In this document: one piece after another, positions 17,172 through 26,944 of the stretch
How positions within the stretch are numbered: the first letter of the stretch is position 1
Layout of the letters: each line of letters begins with the position of its first letter
Source of the DNA: CAYSBE01 sp046309355
GTDB lineage: Bacteria > Bacteroidota > Bacteroidia > UKL13-3
Length of the DNA stretch: 64,000 nucleotides
Direction: 5' to 3'
NCBI GenBank assembly: GCA_046309355.1
Contig: JBKCPL010000027.1
Coordinates: 13,473-77,472 of the forward strand
Notes under the pieces: generated by a model
Told to the model about the DNA's origin: nothing
Seen by the model: only the letters and a program-made list of their open reading frames with translations
Databases searched by the model: none
Made by a program: the position numbers and the translations under genes

Positions 17172-19625
17172 CTACCAACTTATGGTTATTTCATCCTTGC
17201 TGTGCTCAGTTACAAATGATCCCACTTCTGTTTTTTTAGCATCAATGCTTTTTCCTATCGGATCAAACTGAGATACTCCCGGCATCATTTCCAATTGCGC
17301 ATTGGCTACATTCACAGCTTTGCCATTTAACTTAATAGAAGCATTGGCAGGAAAACCATGCATGTAAAAACGTAGGAATTTATACTTGGAAACATGATTG
17401 CCTATCGCCTTTGAAGCACTTAATGTGTTACTGGAAGGTTGATACGTAAAATTTCTTGAAAGGAATTTTCCATTGCGGTATTCATACATGTCGCCTTGAT
17501 CTTCGTAATACTCAAACGTATTGGCCTGTTTGCCGTAATAAAAATGAATAGCCAAGGTATCGGAAGGCTTTTCGCCTGCATGCTGTACAACGGTTTGCAT
17601 CGGTATGATACTGCCTCCTTTTACATAAACCGGCAACATTTCCATCGGTGTTTCTACATACAATTCGCGGTTGCCTTCATATTTTTCTTCGGTAAAAAAC
17701 TGATACCACTCACCTGCAGGCAAATACACCTTATTAATTTCTTTATAGCTTGTAACAGGAGCAACCAATATGCCGTGCCCAAACATATATTGATTCTGGT
17801 ATTTCCAATCATACACCATCGGGTCATAGGTATGTGTAATGGCCAAACTGCGTGCAACAGGCATTCCGTTTTTGGTTGATTCATAAAACGAACTGTATAG
17901 ATAAGGCATAAGGCGATAGCGGAGTGAAATATAATTCCTTACGATTTCTTCTACCTTCTCACCATAACTCCAAGGTTCACTGTCTTTGGCATCAATCATT
18001 TTATGGCTTCTGAAAAACGGGCAGAAAGACCCGATTTGCATCCAACGGCAAAACAACTCCTTAGATGCCTCGCCTGCAAATCCTCCAACGTCATATCCTG
18101 CATTGGAAACACCACTTAATCCCAAACTATTTATTAAACGAACACCCGCCAACATATGGTCATCATCCGGGCGGTTATCGCCTGTCCATATGGCTGAATA
18201 ACGCTGAATACCTGCATACGCTGCACGTGTTAAAATAAAAGGCCGCTTTCCTTTCATCAGTTCTTTGCTGCCTTCAAAAGTGCTGCGAGCCATTTGCATA
18301 CCATACACATTGTGCCACTCGCGGTGTGATGCCTTGCGGCCTTCAAAATCAGCTTCTACCAAATCAGGGAAACGTTGCCCCCAGGTAGCGGGCTCATTCA
18401 TGTCGTTCCAAAAACCATCAATTCCATCGTTGATGTATCCTGCAAATGATTGTCCCCACCACTTTCTGGCTTTGGGTTTTGTAAAATCCGGAAAGTGACA
18501 CCAGCCGGGCCAAACTTGTCCCGTGTAGTTGGTTCCGTCAGGATACTTTAAAAACAATTCATCCTTCAGGCCTTCTTCATAAGCTTTATAACCCTTCTCT
18601 ACTTTTATACCCGGATCAACAATCACCACATTTTTAAAGCCCATGCCTTCCAGCTCATCCAGCATTTTTTTCGGCTGAGGGAAACGCTCATTGTTCCAGG
18701 TAAATATTTTGTATTGATCCATATAATGGATATCGAAATAAATCACATCGGAAGGAATTTTTTTATCGCGAAAAGTTTTGGCCAGCGTAATTACTTCCTT
18801 GTCGGGATAGTAACTGTATCGACACTGCTGAAAGCCGATGCTCCAAAGAGATGGCATTTCCATACGGCCTGTTAATGCAGTGTATGATTCGATAATTCCC
18901 GCGACAGTTGCAGACGCAAATAAATAATAGTTCATCTCCCCATCTTCTGCTGTAAATGAACTGAAACGATTGTTAGATGCTCCGAAATTAAAGTGTGATT
19001 TATAGGTATTGTCTAAAAACAAACCGTATACCACATTATGGTGCACGCCCATGTAAAAAGGAATTGATGCATAGATAGGGTCTCCGTTTGACGGATAGGC
19101 AAAGTAATCGGTATTCCAGTTGGTAAAACCTTCGCCTCTTCTATTGAGGTTACCTGTTTTTTCTCCTAACCCGATAAACTTTTCATCATCCTGCATTTTT
19201 TTGTACGTACTCACTTCTTCCCCTATCCATCCGGTACCAAATGCTGGCTCGTCTTCATTCAATAACTCGCCTTTATGATTGAATAGTGCAATTCGTGCAG
19301 GATTTTTAGTAATAACCAGATAACAAGAGTCGGTGCGCAATTCATACGCTGAACCTTTATCAGTAACATTAATTAAACCAGCAACAGGCTTGGCTTGTAC
19401 GGCATAACTAAAGTCCTCAAAAGATGTTGATTTATTAATTTGCACGCGTATACACACAGGCGAATACGCACTGATACGAATGTGGCCGGTAGACGTATTG
19501 AATAGCACATAAGGTTCTTTATTGCTGTAGCCATTAATAGAGCCTAGTGACTGATGAAGTTTAGCCTGCGAATTAGCTTGTAAACAAATTACTATAGAGA
19601 AAATACTTAGAATTATTTTTTTCAT
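17172..19625 (-). CDS. Exported GH31 alpha-glucosidase
   Basis: 817 aa from the ATG at 19625, which gives a proper signal peptide (MKKIILSIFSIVICLQANSQ); a longer in-frame extension to 19694 would spoil it and cross the operator. N-terminal galactose-mutarotase-like domain, then the GH31 barrel with nucleophile Asp408 in FWNDMNEPA and acid/base Asp483 in WTGDNRPDDD, then C-terminal beta domains including a DUF5110-like part. Likely periplasmic exo-alpha-glucosidase releasing glucose from maltodextrins, the role SusB plays in Bacteroides. Divergent from the Nudix regulator gene with an operator between them. Confidence 0.95.
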   Translation of the reverse strand: MKKIILSIFSIVICLQANSQAKLHQSLGSINGYSNKEPYVLFNTSTGHIRISAYSPVCIRVQINKSTSFEDFSYAVQAKPVAGLINVTDKGSAYELRTDSCYLVITKNPARIALFNHKGELLNEDEPAFGTGWIGEEVSTYKKMQDDEKFIGLGEKTGNLNRRGEGFTNWNTDYFAYPSNGDPIYASIPFYMGVHHNVVYGLFLDNTYKSHFNFGASNNRFSSFTAEDGEMNYYLFASATVAGIIESYTALTGRMEMPSLWSIGFQQCRYSYYPDKEVITLAKTFRDKKIPSDVIYFDIHYMDQYKIFTWNNERFPQPKKMLDELEGMGFKNVVIVDPGIKVEKGYKAYEEGLKDELFLKYPDGTNYTGQVWPGWCHFPDFTKPKARKWWGQSFAGYINDGIDGFWNDMNEPATWGQRFPDLVEADFEGRKASHREWHNVYGMQMARSTFEGSKELMKGKRPFILTRAAYAGIQRYSAIWTGDNRPDDDHMLAGVRLINSLGLSGVSNAGYDVGGFAGEASKELFCRWMQIGSFCPFFRSHKMIDAKDSEPWSYGEKVEEIVRNYISLRYRLMPYLYSSFYESTKNGMPVARSLAITHTYDPMVYDWKYQNQYMFGHGILVAPVTSYKEINKVYLPAGEWYQFFTEEKYEGNRELYVETPMEMLPVYVKGGSIIPMQTVVQHAGEKPSDTLAIHFYYGKQANTFEYYEDQGDMYEYRNGKFLSRNFTYQPSSNTLSASKAIGNHVSKYKFLRFYMHGFPANASIKLNGKAVNVANAQLEMMPGVSQFDPIGKSIDAKKTEVGSFVTEHSKDEITISW

Positions 19626-19677
19626 AACTGTATTTTTACAAGACACAATGATACATAACATCCAGTTAGTATCAAAC

Positions 19678-19696
19678 CTGTGTACGCATAACACTT
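19678..19696. promoter_or_regulatory. Operator palindrome, starch regulon site 3
   Basis: CTGTGT-ACGCATA-ACACTT, 10 of 12 arm positions of the shared motif, in the 108-bp gap between the GH31 start (19625) and the Nudix regulator start (19734). The position allows control of GH31 and autoregulation. Confidence 0.55.
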
Positions 19697-19733
19697 ATTT
19701 CGCAGAAAAATTTATTTTCGCTGTACCTTTATC

Positions 19734-20447
19734 ATGAAAAAAAGTACCTTCCAGAAACACCTATCTGTCGATTGTGTCATTTTCGGGTTTGACGAAAGCA
19801 ATAATAAATTTGAAGTATTGCTCATTGAGCAAAAAGACCCATCACAAAAATCTACACATACATACAGACCCCAATTTGCCCTACCAGGTGATTTGATAAA
19901 CGAGAAAGAGAGCCTTGATGAGGCCGCTACACGTGTTTTAAAAGAGCTTACCCACGTAGAAGGTTTAGTATTGAGGCAATTTCACACCTTTGGCGACCCC
20001 TTGCGTGTAAAACAAACCAAGGACAAAGAATGGCTGGCGTTTTACCGTTCAGATCCGGATGCACGTGTGGTAACCATAGCGTATTATACTTTGGTGCGCA
20101 AAGAAATGATACGACCAATACCGGGGTCATTTGCGAAAAACGTTGTGTGGAAGAATGTACAACGAGTGCCGCCATTGGCTTTTGACCATAATCTAATTGT
20201 TAAAACAGCGCTTGACGATATAAGAACCCGAATGCACTATAACCATATTGCAGAGCAGCTACTGCCGGTAAAATTCACTTTGCGTCAATTGCAAAACCTG
20301 TATGAAGTAGTACTGAATACTACGTTTGACAAACGAAATTTCATCAAGCGTTTCAAAAAAGATGAGGAACTCATCGAGTTGGGCGAAAAGCAGAAGGGTG
20401 TATTGCACAAGCCTGCGAAGTTGTATTCGTTTAAAACCCGCCATTGA
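19734..20447 (+). CDS. Nudix-family transcriptional regulator (NrtR/AraR-like)
   Basis: 237 aa. Nudix fold at about 10-150, then a winged-helix-like C-terminal part (about 160-237, FTLRQLQNLYEVVLNTTFDKRNFIKRF), the layout of NrtR and of the Bacteroides AraR regulator. The Nudix box near residues 51-72 is degenerate: the REUxEE core reads RVLKEL, lacking two of the catalytic Glu, so hydrolase activity is unlikely and ligand sensing likely. It sits inside the starch locus, divergent from GH31, with a palindromic operator between them. Candidate ligands would be a sugar or sugar phosphate; this is inference. Confidence 0.88.
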   Translation: MKKSTFQKHLSVDCVIFGFDESNNKFEVLLIEQKDPSQKSTHTYRPQFALPGDLINEKESLDEAATRVLKELTHVEGLVLRQFHTFGDPLRVKQTKDKEWLAFYRSDPDARVVTIAYYTLVRKEMIRPIPGSFAKNVVWKNVQRVPPLAFDHNLIVKTALDDIRTRMHYNHIAEQLLPVKFTLRQLQNLYEVVLNTTFDKRNFIKRFKKDEELIELGEKQKGVLHKPAKLYSFKTRH

Positions 20448-20476
20448 TTTTTAATCGAGTGTCAATATAGTAAGCA

Positions 20477-20509
20477 TAAAAAAAGCCCGGCAATGCCGGG
20501 CTTTTTTTT
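20477..20509. terminator. Bidirectional intrinsic terminator
   Basis: AAAAGCCCGGC-aat-GCCGGGCTTTT, an 11-bp stem with A and T runs on both sides. It separates the convergent Nudix regulator and the T9SS repeat protein. Confidence 0.92.
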
Positions 20510-20524
20510 GAGAGTTTGATTCGT

Positions 20525-22234
20525 TTACTGTACAATCAGTTTCAGCACACGTGATTCTCCATTAGCACCAGTTAAGCGCACAAAGAATAAGCCATTGCCT
20601 AATTCCTCTTTCGAGAGTTTCACTTCTTTAGATTCTGTTTGAATACTTTTCAGTACACGTCCTGTAATGTCAATTACCGAGATATTTACTTCACCTTTTA
20701 CTGAGCTCAGGTTAAGTGTAGCAAATTCTTTGGCAGGGTTAGGATACATTACAACCTGGTTGAATAAACCAGCTACTTTGTTCAATCCTACAGAAATGGT
20801 AGCACACTTGTTATAAACATAAGCTAATACCACAGCAGCTGTATCGGTTCTAGTATATTTACGGTTAAAGCCACCCAATCCGTTTGGCTCAAGACAAGCA
20901 CGTGAAGCAGTGTCAGGATAGGTTTCTTCACTAGCCTGCAGTGATGAGTCGCCATTTAAAAATTTATAGTTGAATGAACCAGGGCATACATTATTTACTG
21001 TTATAGCAAATACACCAGGCTCACCGGCTACAGGATTTAAACGCAGTGCACCCGCTTGCCAGTTTGGAGTTTGGAATGTACCCATAACATAAATTCTTCC
21101 TTGTGGATCCGGAACTTCATTTGACATATCCACTTTAAACGTAATGCTTGAAGGGGCTGGCTTAGGAACACATGGTGAAGATGAGCCGAAGCAATTAGGT
21201 GCCAAAACAGAATCTTTATCTAATACATACGTTCTGTCTCCTCCGCCTTCCCAGTTGGTGTTGCCATTTTTGTGGAAGCGGAATTTGAATTTAACTTCAC
21301 CTGAGTCGAGCTCAATTACTGCTGAGTAAACATTGCTCGTTCCTACTTGATTCAGTTTAACACCGCTGCCCCAGTTAGTCAATTCAGAGCGGGCACCGGC
21401 AACTGTAACTGAATCAAATCCACCATCGCAATTGCTGTTCGACATGTCCACACGGAAAGTAATATCGTAGCGTGGAAGCGGAGCAGCAGGACAAGCGATA
21501 CATGAATTGAAGCATACAATAGCTTCAGCTTTGCTGGCATTGGAAACTACCTGACGGTTACCATTTACAGCGCAACTTGATGGAACGGACTCCCAGCCAC
21601 CATCTCCATTTTTAAATTTGTATTCGTAAGACATTCCGGTGTCAAGAATAGCAATGTACTCATACAATTTGTTAGATGTATACAGGTTAGTCATGGAACG
21701 CTGACCTGCACCCCAACTTGTAAATGCACCGGCAATAAATACACCGTCATTGGCTACTGTTTCATTTTTCAGATCCACAGCAAAACGCACTGCATTTTTA
21801 CCTGCTGGGGCATTACCGTTGAACAAATAAGCGGGTAGGTCTGTGGTATCATTCGCTGATGAGTCGATAAACATCCAGCGATTACCGTTAGATTGTCCAT
21901 TGTTCGGATGACCTTTTTGGCTCAACGAAGGAACTGACTCGGGTACGCTAGGGCTATTCCAGTCGTTGCCGTTGATGAATTTAAATTCATAATAACGTCC
22001 GGCAGGAATGTCAACCACAACAGCATAAATTTCGCTTGAACCTACTTTTGTTAATGGAGTTTCATTGGGTTTCCAGTCGCCAGAGGCGCCCGCTTCACTT
22101 TGAAAATCGCCAGCAACGTGTACACCGTTTGAGCTGACAGCAGTTCCGGTCATATCAACCTGAAATCTGACTTTTTTTGCAAATGCACCTGAAAACATTC
22201 CAAGTGCAGCTGTGAATAGTAATAGTTTTTTCAT
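20525..22234 (-). CDS. Surface protein with four CBM-like repeats and T9SS sorting domain
   Basis: 569 aa. Signal peptide (1-19), then four repeats of about 105-125 residues beginning near residues 20, 146, 256 and 361. Each opens with an F-x-VDM/L-type strand, then V-x-VAG-x-F/A followed by W, and ends with an F-K-F-x-NG-type motif, resembling starch-binding early-set/CBM20-like folds. The last 80 residues (VVMYPNPAKEFATLNL, ending RVLKLIVQ) form a T9SS type A sorting domain. No catalytic domain is visible. In position and build it could replace the SusE/SusF starch-binding lipoproteins, here exported by T9SS. Divergent from susC with a shared operator in the gap. Confidence 0.82.
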   Translation of the reverse strand: MKKLLLFTAALGMFSGAFAKKVRFQVDMTGTAVSSNGVHVAGDFQSEAGASGDWKPNETPLTKVGSSEIYAVVVDIPAGRYYEFKFINGNDWNSPSVPESVPSLSQKGHPNNGQSNGNRWMFIDSSANDTTDLPAYLFNGNAPAGKNAVRFAVDLKNETVANDGVFIAGAFTSWGAGQRSMTNLYTSNKLYEYIAILDTGMSYEYKFKNGDGGWESVPSSCAVNGNRQVVSNASKAEAIVCFNSCIACPAAPLPRYDITFRVDMSNSNCDGGFDSVTVAGARSELTNWGSGVKLNQVGTSNVYSAVIELDSGEVKFKFRFHKNGNTNWEGGGDRTYVLDKDSVLAPNCFGSSSPCVPKPAPSSITFKVDMSNEVPDPQGRIYVMGTFQTPNWQAGALRLNPVAGEPGVFAITVNNVCPGSFNYKFLNGDSSLQASEETYPDTASRACLEPNGLGGFNRKYTRTDTAAVVLAYVYNKCATISVGLNKVAGLFNQVVMYPNPAKEFATLNLSSVKGEVNISVIDITGRVLKSIQTESKEVKLSKEELGNGLFFVRLTGANGESRVLKLIVQ

Positions 22235-22290
22235 AATGTGTTATTCAAATATGATTCGAATATAAAATTATTTTTAACAAAAAAACAAAT

Positions 22291-22309
22291 AAGTGTAGGA
22301 AATACACTT
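22291..22309. promoter_or_regulatory. Operator palindrome, starch regulon site 4
   Basis: AAGTGT-AGGAAAT-ACACTT; the arms extend to 7 bp (AAGTGTA/TACACTT). It lies in the 162-bp gap between the divergent T9SS repeat-protein gene (start 22234) and susC (start 22397). Confidence 0.7.
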
Positions 22310-22396
22310 TCAATTTTCTAAATCGCACTGTCAATTTATGTTTTTCTATTGAGAAACAGCTATAAATTGGTATCAGAATATTAAACATTATTACAT

Positions 22397-25300
22397 ATGA
22401 AAGGAACGATACTTACATTCGTATTGGCTGCCATCTTTACACAGGCGGGAGCACAAACTATTTCAGGAAAAGTAACCGACAACCAAAATCAACCTTTAAT
22501 TGGTGTAGTGGTTATGGCTGAAGGTACTCAAAAAGGAGATGTAACAAATATAGATGGGAATTATACCATACAGGGCCTGCAGCAGGGTAAATATAAAATA
22601 CGTTTTCAATTTACAGGCCTTAAAACCGAATACAAAACTGTGGAACTTGGTGCTGCACCAGTTGTAATTAATATGTCACTCAAAGAAGACCCCAAGCAAC
22701 TGGATGAAGTCGTGGTAGTTGGGTATGGTGTGCAGCGCAGAAGAGAACTAACGTCATCCATCGCTAAAATTTCTACAAAAGAGCTTACCGATCTACCTGT
22801 TCAAAGTTTTGAGCAAGCCATGCAGGGTAAGCTTGCAGGTGTTGCTGTTACGCAGGGCAGCGGAGTTGCAGGTTCTCCGTCTATTATTCGCATACGGGGT
22901 ATAAGTTCTATTAGTGCCAGTGGCGATCCTTTATACGTAATAGACGGAATTCCGATTACTCAAAGCTATGCTGTTTATGGGAACAGCGGTGGATTCAACT
23001 TTAATCCGCTTGCAACCATCAACCCGAATGATATAGAATCAGTAGAAGTTTTAAAAGATGCAGCTGCAACTGCTATTTATGGATCCAGAGGCGCTAATGG
23101 AGTTATTATGATAACGACCCGCAGGGCCAAAAAAGGCAAGCTCGCTATTACCTATAATGGTCAATTAGGTTTTTCAACGCCTACAGCACGCCCTAAGCTG
23201 GTTAGCAGAGATGAATTTTTGCAGCTGTATGAAGAAGCGTGGATTAATGATGGCCGGGTGGGGAAACCCGATTTATCGGTAGGTGGTATTACAGGCATAA
23301 CATGGGATGAAGCACGCAATAACAATACCGACTGGTATAGCGCAACAACACAAACAGGAGTTAGACACCAGCACGATATAACCCTCTCCAAAGGGTGGGA
23401 TAAATTCAATGTATTCTCCAGCATATCGTATCTTAAAAACGAAACCTTTATACGTGGAAATTCGTATGAACGAATAAGTACACGTTTCAATATGGATTAT
23501 CAAATTCTTAAAAACCTGAAAGCTTCATTTGGAACATCATTTACCTCGGGTTTGAATAACCGTATATACAGCGGTTGGTCAGGCGGATTCGGTTTAGTAA
23601 TGTCATCGGCACTGCCTATATATCCTATCCGAAATGCAGACGGAACTTATTTTACCTTCAATAACTCAGATGCAGCATTTAGAACAAATCCGGTGATGAT
23701 GCAGGACCTCTACAAATGGGAAACCCGCGAATTGCGTTCCATCAATTCAATAAGCCTGGATTATCAGGTGATTAAAAACCTAAGCGTACGTGCACAAGGA
23801 AATTACGATTACCAGAACATAGCAGACGATAATTTTTCGCCTGCTGAATTGCTTCGTGCTACCCGAGCTGATACAACAGGAATTGCCCGCAGAGATGCTA
23901 ACCATACCAATAACTACAACTACACTATTCAGGCAACGTACAATTACGATATCAATAAGTTCAATAACATTAGCGTTACAGGTGGTTTTGAAAGACAACG
24001 TTCTGTAACCAATGGTGTAAGTTTGCAACAACGAAATGCTACAGGATTGTTGCAATCAAATGAGCCTACTTCTGTTCCCTATTTTACTTCAAGTGGTACA
24101 CCCAATCCTAACTTTCTGTCGACAAACAAATTGCAGCAAGAATGGATATTCGAACGCTATTTCAGCCGATTTAATTACAGCCTGTGGCAGCGTTACTATG
24201 CTCAGGTATCGTTAAGCTACGATGGCTCATCACGCTTCGGTACTAACTACCGCTACGGTTTCTTCCCTGCGGTGTCAGCCGGATGGAACATTTCAGATGA
24301 AAGCTTCCTATCAGGAAATAAAACCATCAGCTACCTCAAATTGCGTTCATCGTATGGTAAGGCCGGTAACTCTGATTTTGAAAACGATGCGCGTTTCGGA
24401 TTTTTCCAGCTATCGCCAGGAACACCGTACAACGGACAACCAATTTTATACCCTACTAAACTTGAAAACAGAAACCTTCGCTGGGAAACTTCGTGGACGT
24501 TTAACGTTGGCCTCGACTTTGGCTTATTTAATGACCGCATAACCGGTACGGTTGAATACTACGACAAACGAAGTTCTGATATTATTATGCGTTTAAATAT
24601 TGACCCGTCAAACGGCTTTAGTGAATATTTTGACAATGTTGGCTCTATAAGAAATCACGGTATTGAACTTTCGTTGAAGTCAAACAATATAGTAGGTCGC
24701 AACTTTAAATGGACTACTCAGTTTGTTATTGCACGCAACCTTAATGAGCTTACCAGTACAGGAAACTACACCGAAGAAGCGGTGAGTGGCGGTACCAATG
24801 ATACACGAATAGTTGTGGGTAGTCCGGTGGGTACTTTTTATCTGGTACGCTTCTCGCACGTTGATAAAGAAACCGGAAGACCTGTATATCTAGATAAAAA
24901 CGGAAACGAAACCTTTACCTGGGACCCCAGCAATCGAGTTCCTGTTGGCTCCATTTTGCCCAAAGCTACAGGAGGCTTAACAAATACCTTTCAATACAAA
25001 AACTGGGATCTGAGTATATTATTTATTTTCCAAATTGGTGGCAGCATATACGATGCTTCGGCCAAGCGTCAGCTGGGTGTAGTTTCATTCTGGAATATAC
25101 GTCCGGAAATTGCAGACAGGTGGCAAAAACCGGGTGACGATGCCAAATTTCCTCGATTAACGCTGGATGCATCTAACTATGGCCTTCCCAACTACTGGCA
25201 GTACAACACCACAATGTGGATGTATGATGCCAGCTTTGTGCGTTTGCGTAATTTGTCAATCGGATATAACCTGCCAGCTAAATGGGCTAAAAAAGCCGGA

Positions 25301-25495
25301 ATGGGATCAGCTCGAATAGGATTTATCGGAACCAACCTCTTAGTGTTTACCTCCTATCCCGGATTGGATCCTGAAATTGCACGCGATGGAGAAGGCAATA
25401 TCAATCAATCGCGAAATATGCAGGCACAAAATACCTATTACCTGAATGCACCTCAGGAAAGAACCTACAATTTTCAAGTTACTTTAACCTTTTAA
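22397..25495 (+). CDS. susC: SusC/RagA-family TonB-dependent outer-membrane transporter
   Basis: 1032 aa. Signal peptide (1-19), a carboxypeptidase-regulatory-like domain at about 21-100 (ISGKVTDNQNQPLIGVVV), the SusC signature DEVVVVGYGVQRRRELTSS, a plug domain (VYGSRGANGVIMITT-like segment TAIYGSRGANGVIMITT), and a C-terminal 22-strand barrel ending in the aromatic YNFQVTLTF. Imports oligosaccharides in complex with the SusD lipoprotein encoded 12 bp downstream, powered by TonB. Starch-derived oligosaccharides are the expected substrate from the neighbouring enzymes. Confidence 0.97.
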   Translation: MKGTILTFVLAAIFTQAGAQTISGKVTDNQNQPLIGVVVMAEGTQKGDVTNIDGNYTIQGLQQGKYKIRFQFTGLKTEYKTVELGAAPVVINMSLKEDPKQLDEVVVVGYGVQRRRELTSSIAKISTKELTDLPVQSFEQAMQGKLAGVAVTQGSGVAGSPSIIRIRGISSISASGDPLYVIDGIPITQSYAVYGNSGGFNFNPLATINPNDIESVEVLKDAAATAIYGSRGANGVIMITTRRAKKGKLAITYNGQLGFSTPTARPKLVSRDEFLQLYEEAWINDGRVGKPDLSVGGITGITWDEARNNNTDWYSATTQTGVRHQHDITLSKGWDKFNVFSSISYLKNETFIRGNSYERISTRFNMDYQILKNLKASFGTSFTSGLNNRIYSGWSGGFGLVMSSALPIYPIRNADGTYFTFNNSDAAFRTNPVMMQDLYKWETRELRSINSISLDYQVIKNLSVRAQGNYDYQNIADDNFSPAELLRATRADTTGIARRDANHTNNYNYTIQATYNYDINKFNNISVTGGFERQRSVTNGVSLQQRNATGLLQSNEPTSVPYFTSSGTPNPNFLSTNKLQQEWIFERYFSRFNYSLWQRYYAQVSLSYDGSSRFGTNYRYGFFPAVSAGWNISDESFLSGNKTISYLKLRSSYGKAGNSDFENDARFGFFQLSPGTPYNGQPILYPTKLENRNLRWETSWTFNVGLDFGLFNDRITGTVEYYDKRSSDIIMRLNIDPSNGFSEYFDNVGSIRNHGIELSLKSNNIVGRNFKWTTQFVIARNLNELTSTGNYTEEAVSGGTNDTRIVVGSPVGTFYLVRFSHVDKETGRPVYLDKNGNETFTWDPSNRVPVGSILPKATGGLTNTFQYKNWDLSILFIFQIGGSIYDASAKRQLGVVSFWNIRPEIADRWQKPGDDAKFPRLTLDASNYGLPNYWQYNTTMWMYDASFVRLRNLSIGYNLPAKWAKKAGMGSARIGFIGTNLLVFTSYPGLDPEIARDGEGNINQSRNMQAQNTYYLNAPQERTYNFQVTLTF

Positions 25496-25507
25496 TTAAG
25501 ACGTACC

Positions 25508-26938
25508 ATGAAATTAAATACAGTAAGCACACTTTTATATACAGCTGTTCTGGCACTGGCCTTATCTGTCAGCTCTTGCGAAAAAAATCTGGATGTAGAA
25601 TTGGAAACAGGTCCTGAGGCGTTAACACCTGAAAATGCTATCAAAAGCAAAGACGACCTGCAGAAACTGCTCAATTCTTGCTACGATGCATGCGCCAATA
25701 TGATGAACGGTCAGTTTCAGGTATCTTCTGATTTGCTGGCAGACGATGTTAGTAAACCCACCAACAACGATGGATTTATAACAGGTATTTACAACCGCCA
25801 AAGCGACCAGTTTAATACGTTTATCGGACGAGCGTTTGCTCAACCCTATTTTACCATCTACCGCTGTAACGTAATGGATCTGTATTATGACAAAGTTGAA
25901 ATAAGCGATGCAGAGAAAAACCGCTTACAGGGTGAAGCAGCTTTTCTGAGAGCCTTGTGCCATTTCGAGGCTGTTAAACTATGGGCACACCCTTATGGCT
26001 TCACACCTGATAACTCACATCTGGGAATAATCATTCGGAAAAGAGCGCTAAATGAAGCTATACCACGCAGCACAGTTAAAGAAACTTACGATTACATTAT
26101 TAGTGAGCTGCAAAGTGCAATAGGTAAATTACCGGAGCAGAATGGGGTGTATGCCACAAAAAATGCTGCTAAAGCGTTACTTGCCAAAGTATATTTTCAG
26201 ATGAATGACTATACCAATGCGCTAACACTTCTTGATGAAGTAATAAATACCGGTGGGTATCAGTTAAGTGACAGCTTGAACAGATTTGTACGTGAGAATA
26301 GTGTGAATGAAGTGGTGTTTGGATTTGTGAGCGGTAATAACGCTTACGAAACTGGCAGTCGCAGTGGTGAGTTTAAAGACAAATACAGAAACGACTTGCA
26401 AGGCGATAATGTACTGCCTGTATTATGTTTATCAGCTGAATTGGCGGGAATACTAAAAAGCGATACCACCGATCAGCGAGGCAAACTGACACGTACCTAT
26501 AATAAAGGGCAGCCTAATGAGCAAATGGCCACTACAAAATTTAATCTGAATAATTTTGCAACACCCTATATACACTTAACCGACCTGAAACTGATGCGTG
26601 CAGAAATACTCGCTATACAAGGCAACGCATCTTCAGCTATTAGTGATTTAACTCCTATCATAAAACGAGCTTACCTGCCAAGTGCAAGCAAAGAAACATA
26701 TGTAGCCACCTTAAGCGGAAATGCGTTAGTGGAAGAAATACGTTTGCAACGCAGAATTGAGTTGAATTGCGAAGGCGACCGACTGCATCAGGTAAAAAGA
26801 ATAGGCGTAAGCAAAGGTCAAAATAATCTGATGGTTAGAGGTGTGCCTTGGAATTGCAACGGAATGATCTTACAGTTCCCAGCATCCTGCGGAACATCAC
26901 GTGTATTTGAATTTAACCCTACTACTATTTGCAATTAA
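25508..26938 (+). CDS. susD: SusD/RagB-family surface glycan-binding lipoprotein
   Basis: 476 aa. Lipoprotein signal with lipobox VSSC (Cys24). The N-terminal TPR-like region and the segment RLQGEAAFLRALCHFEAVKLW are typical of the SusD fold, as is VEEIRLQRRIELNCEGDRLHQVKR near the C-terminus. It caps the SusC barrel and binds the oligosaccharide at the cell surface. Co-transcribed with susC (12-bp gap) and followed by two small exported proteins. Confidence 0.96.
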   Translation: MKLNTVSTLLYTAVLALALSVSSCEKNLDVELETGPEALTPENAIKSKDDLQKLLNSCYDACANMMNGQFQVSSDLLADDVSKPTNNDGFITGIYNRQSDQFNTFIGRAFAQPYFTIYRCNVMDLYYDKVEISDAEKNRLQGEAAFLRALCHFEAVKLWAHPYGFTPDNSHLGIIIRKRALNEAIPRSTVKETYDYIISELQSAIGKLPEQNGVYATKNAAKALLAKVYFQMNDYTNALTLLDEVINTGGYQLSDSLNRFVRENSVNEVVFGFVSGNNAYETGSRSGEFKDKYRNDLQGDNVLPVLCLSAELAGILKSDTTDQRGKLTRTYNKGQPNEQMATTKFNLNNFATPYIHLTDLKLMRAEILAIQGNASSAISDLTPIIKRAYLPSASKETYVATLSGNALVEEIRLQRRIELNCEGDRLHQVKRIGVSKGQNNLMVRGVPWNCNGMILQFPASCGTSRVFEFNPTTICN

Positions 26939-26944
26939 TAATAT

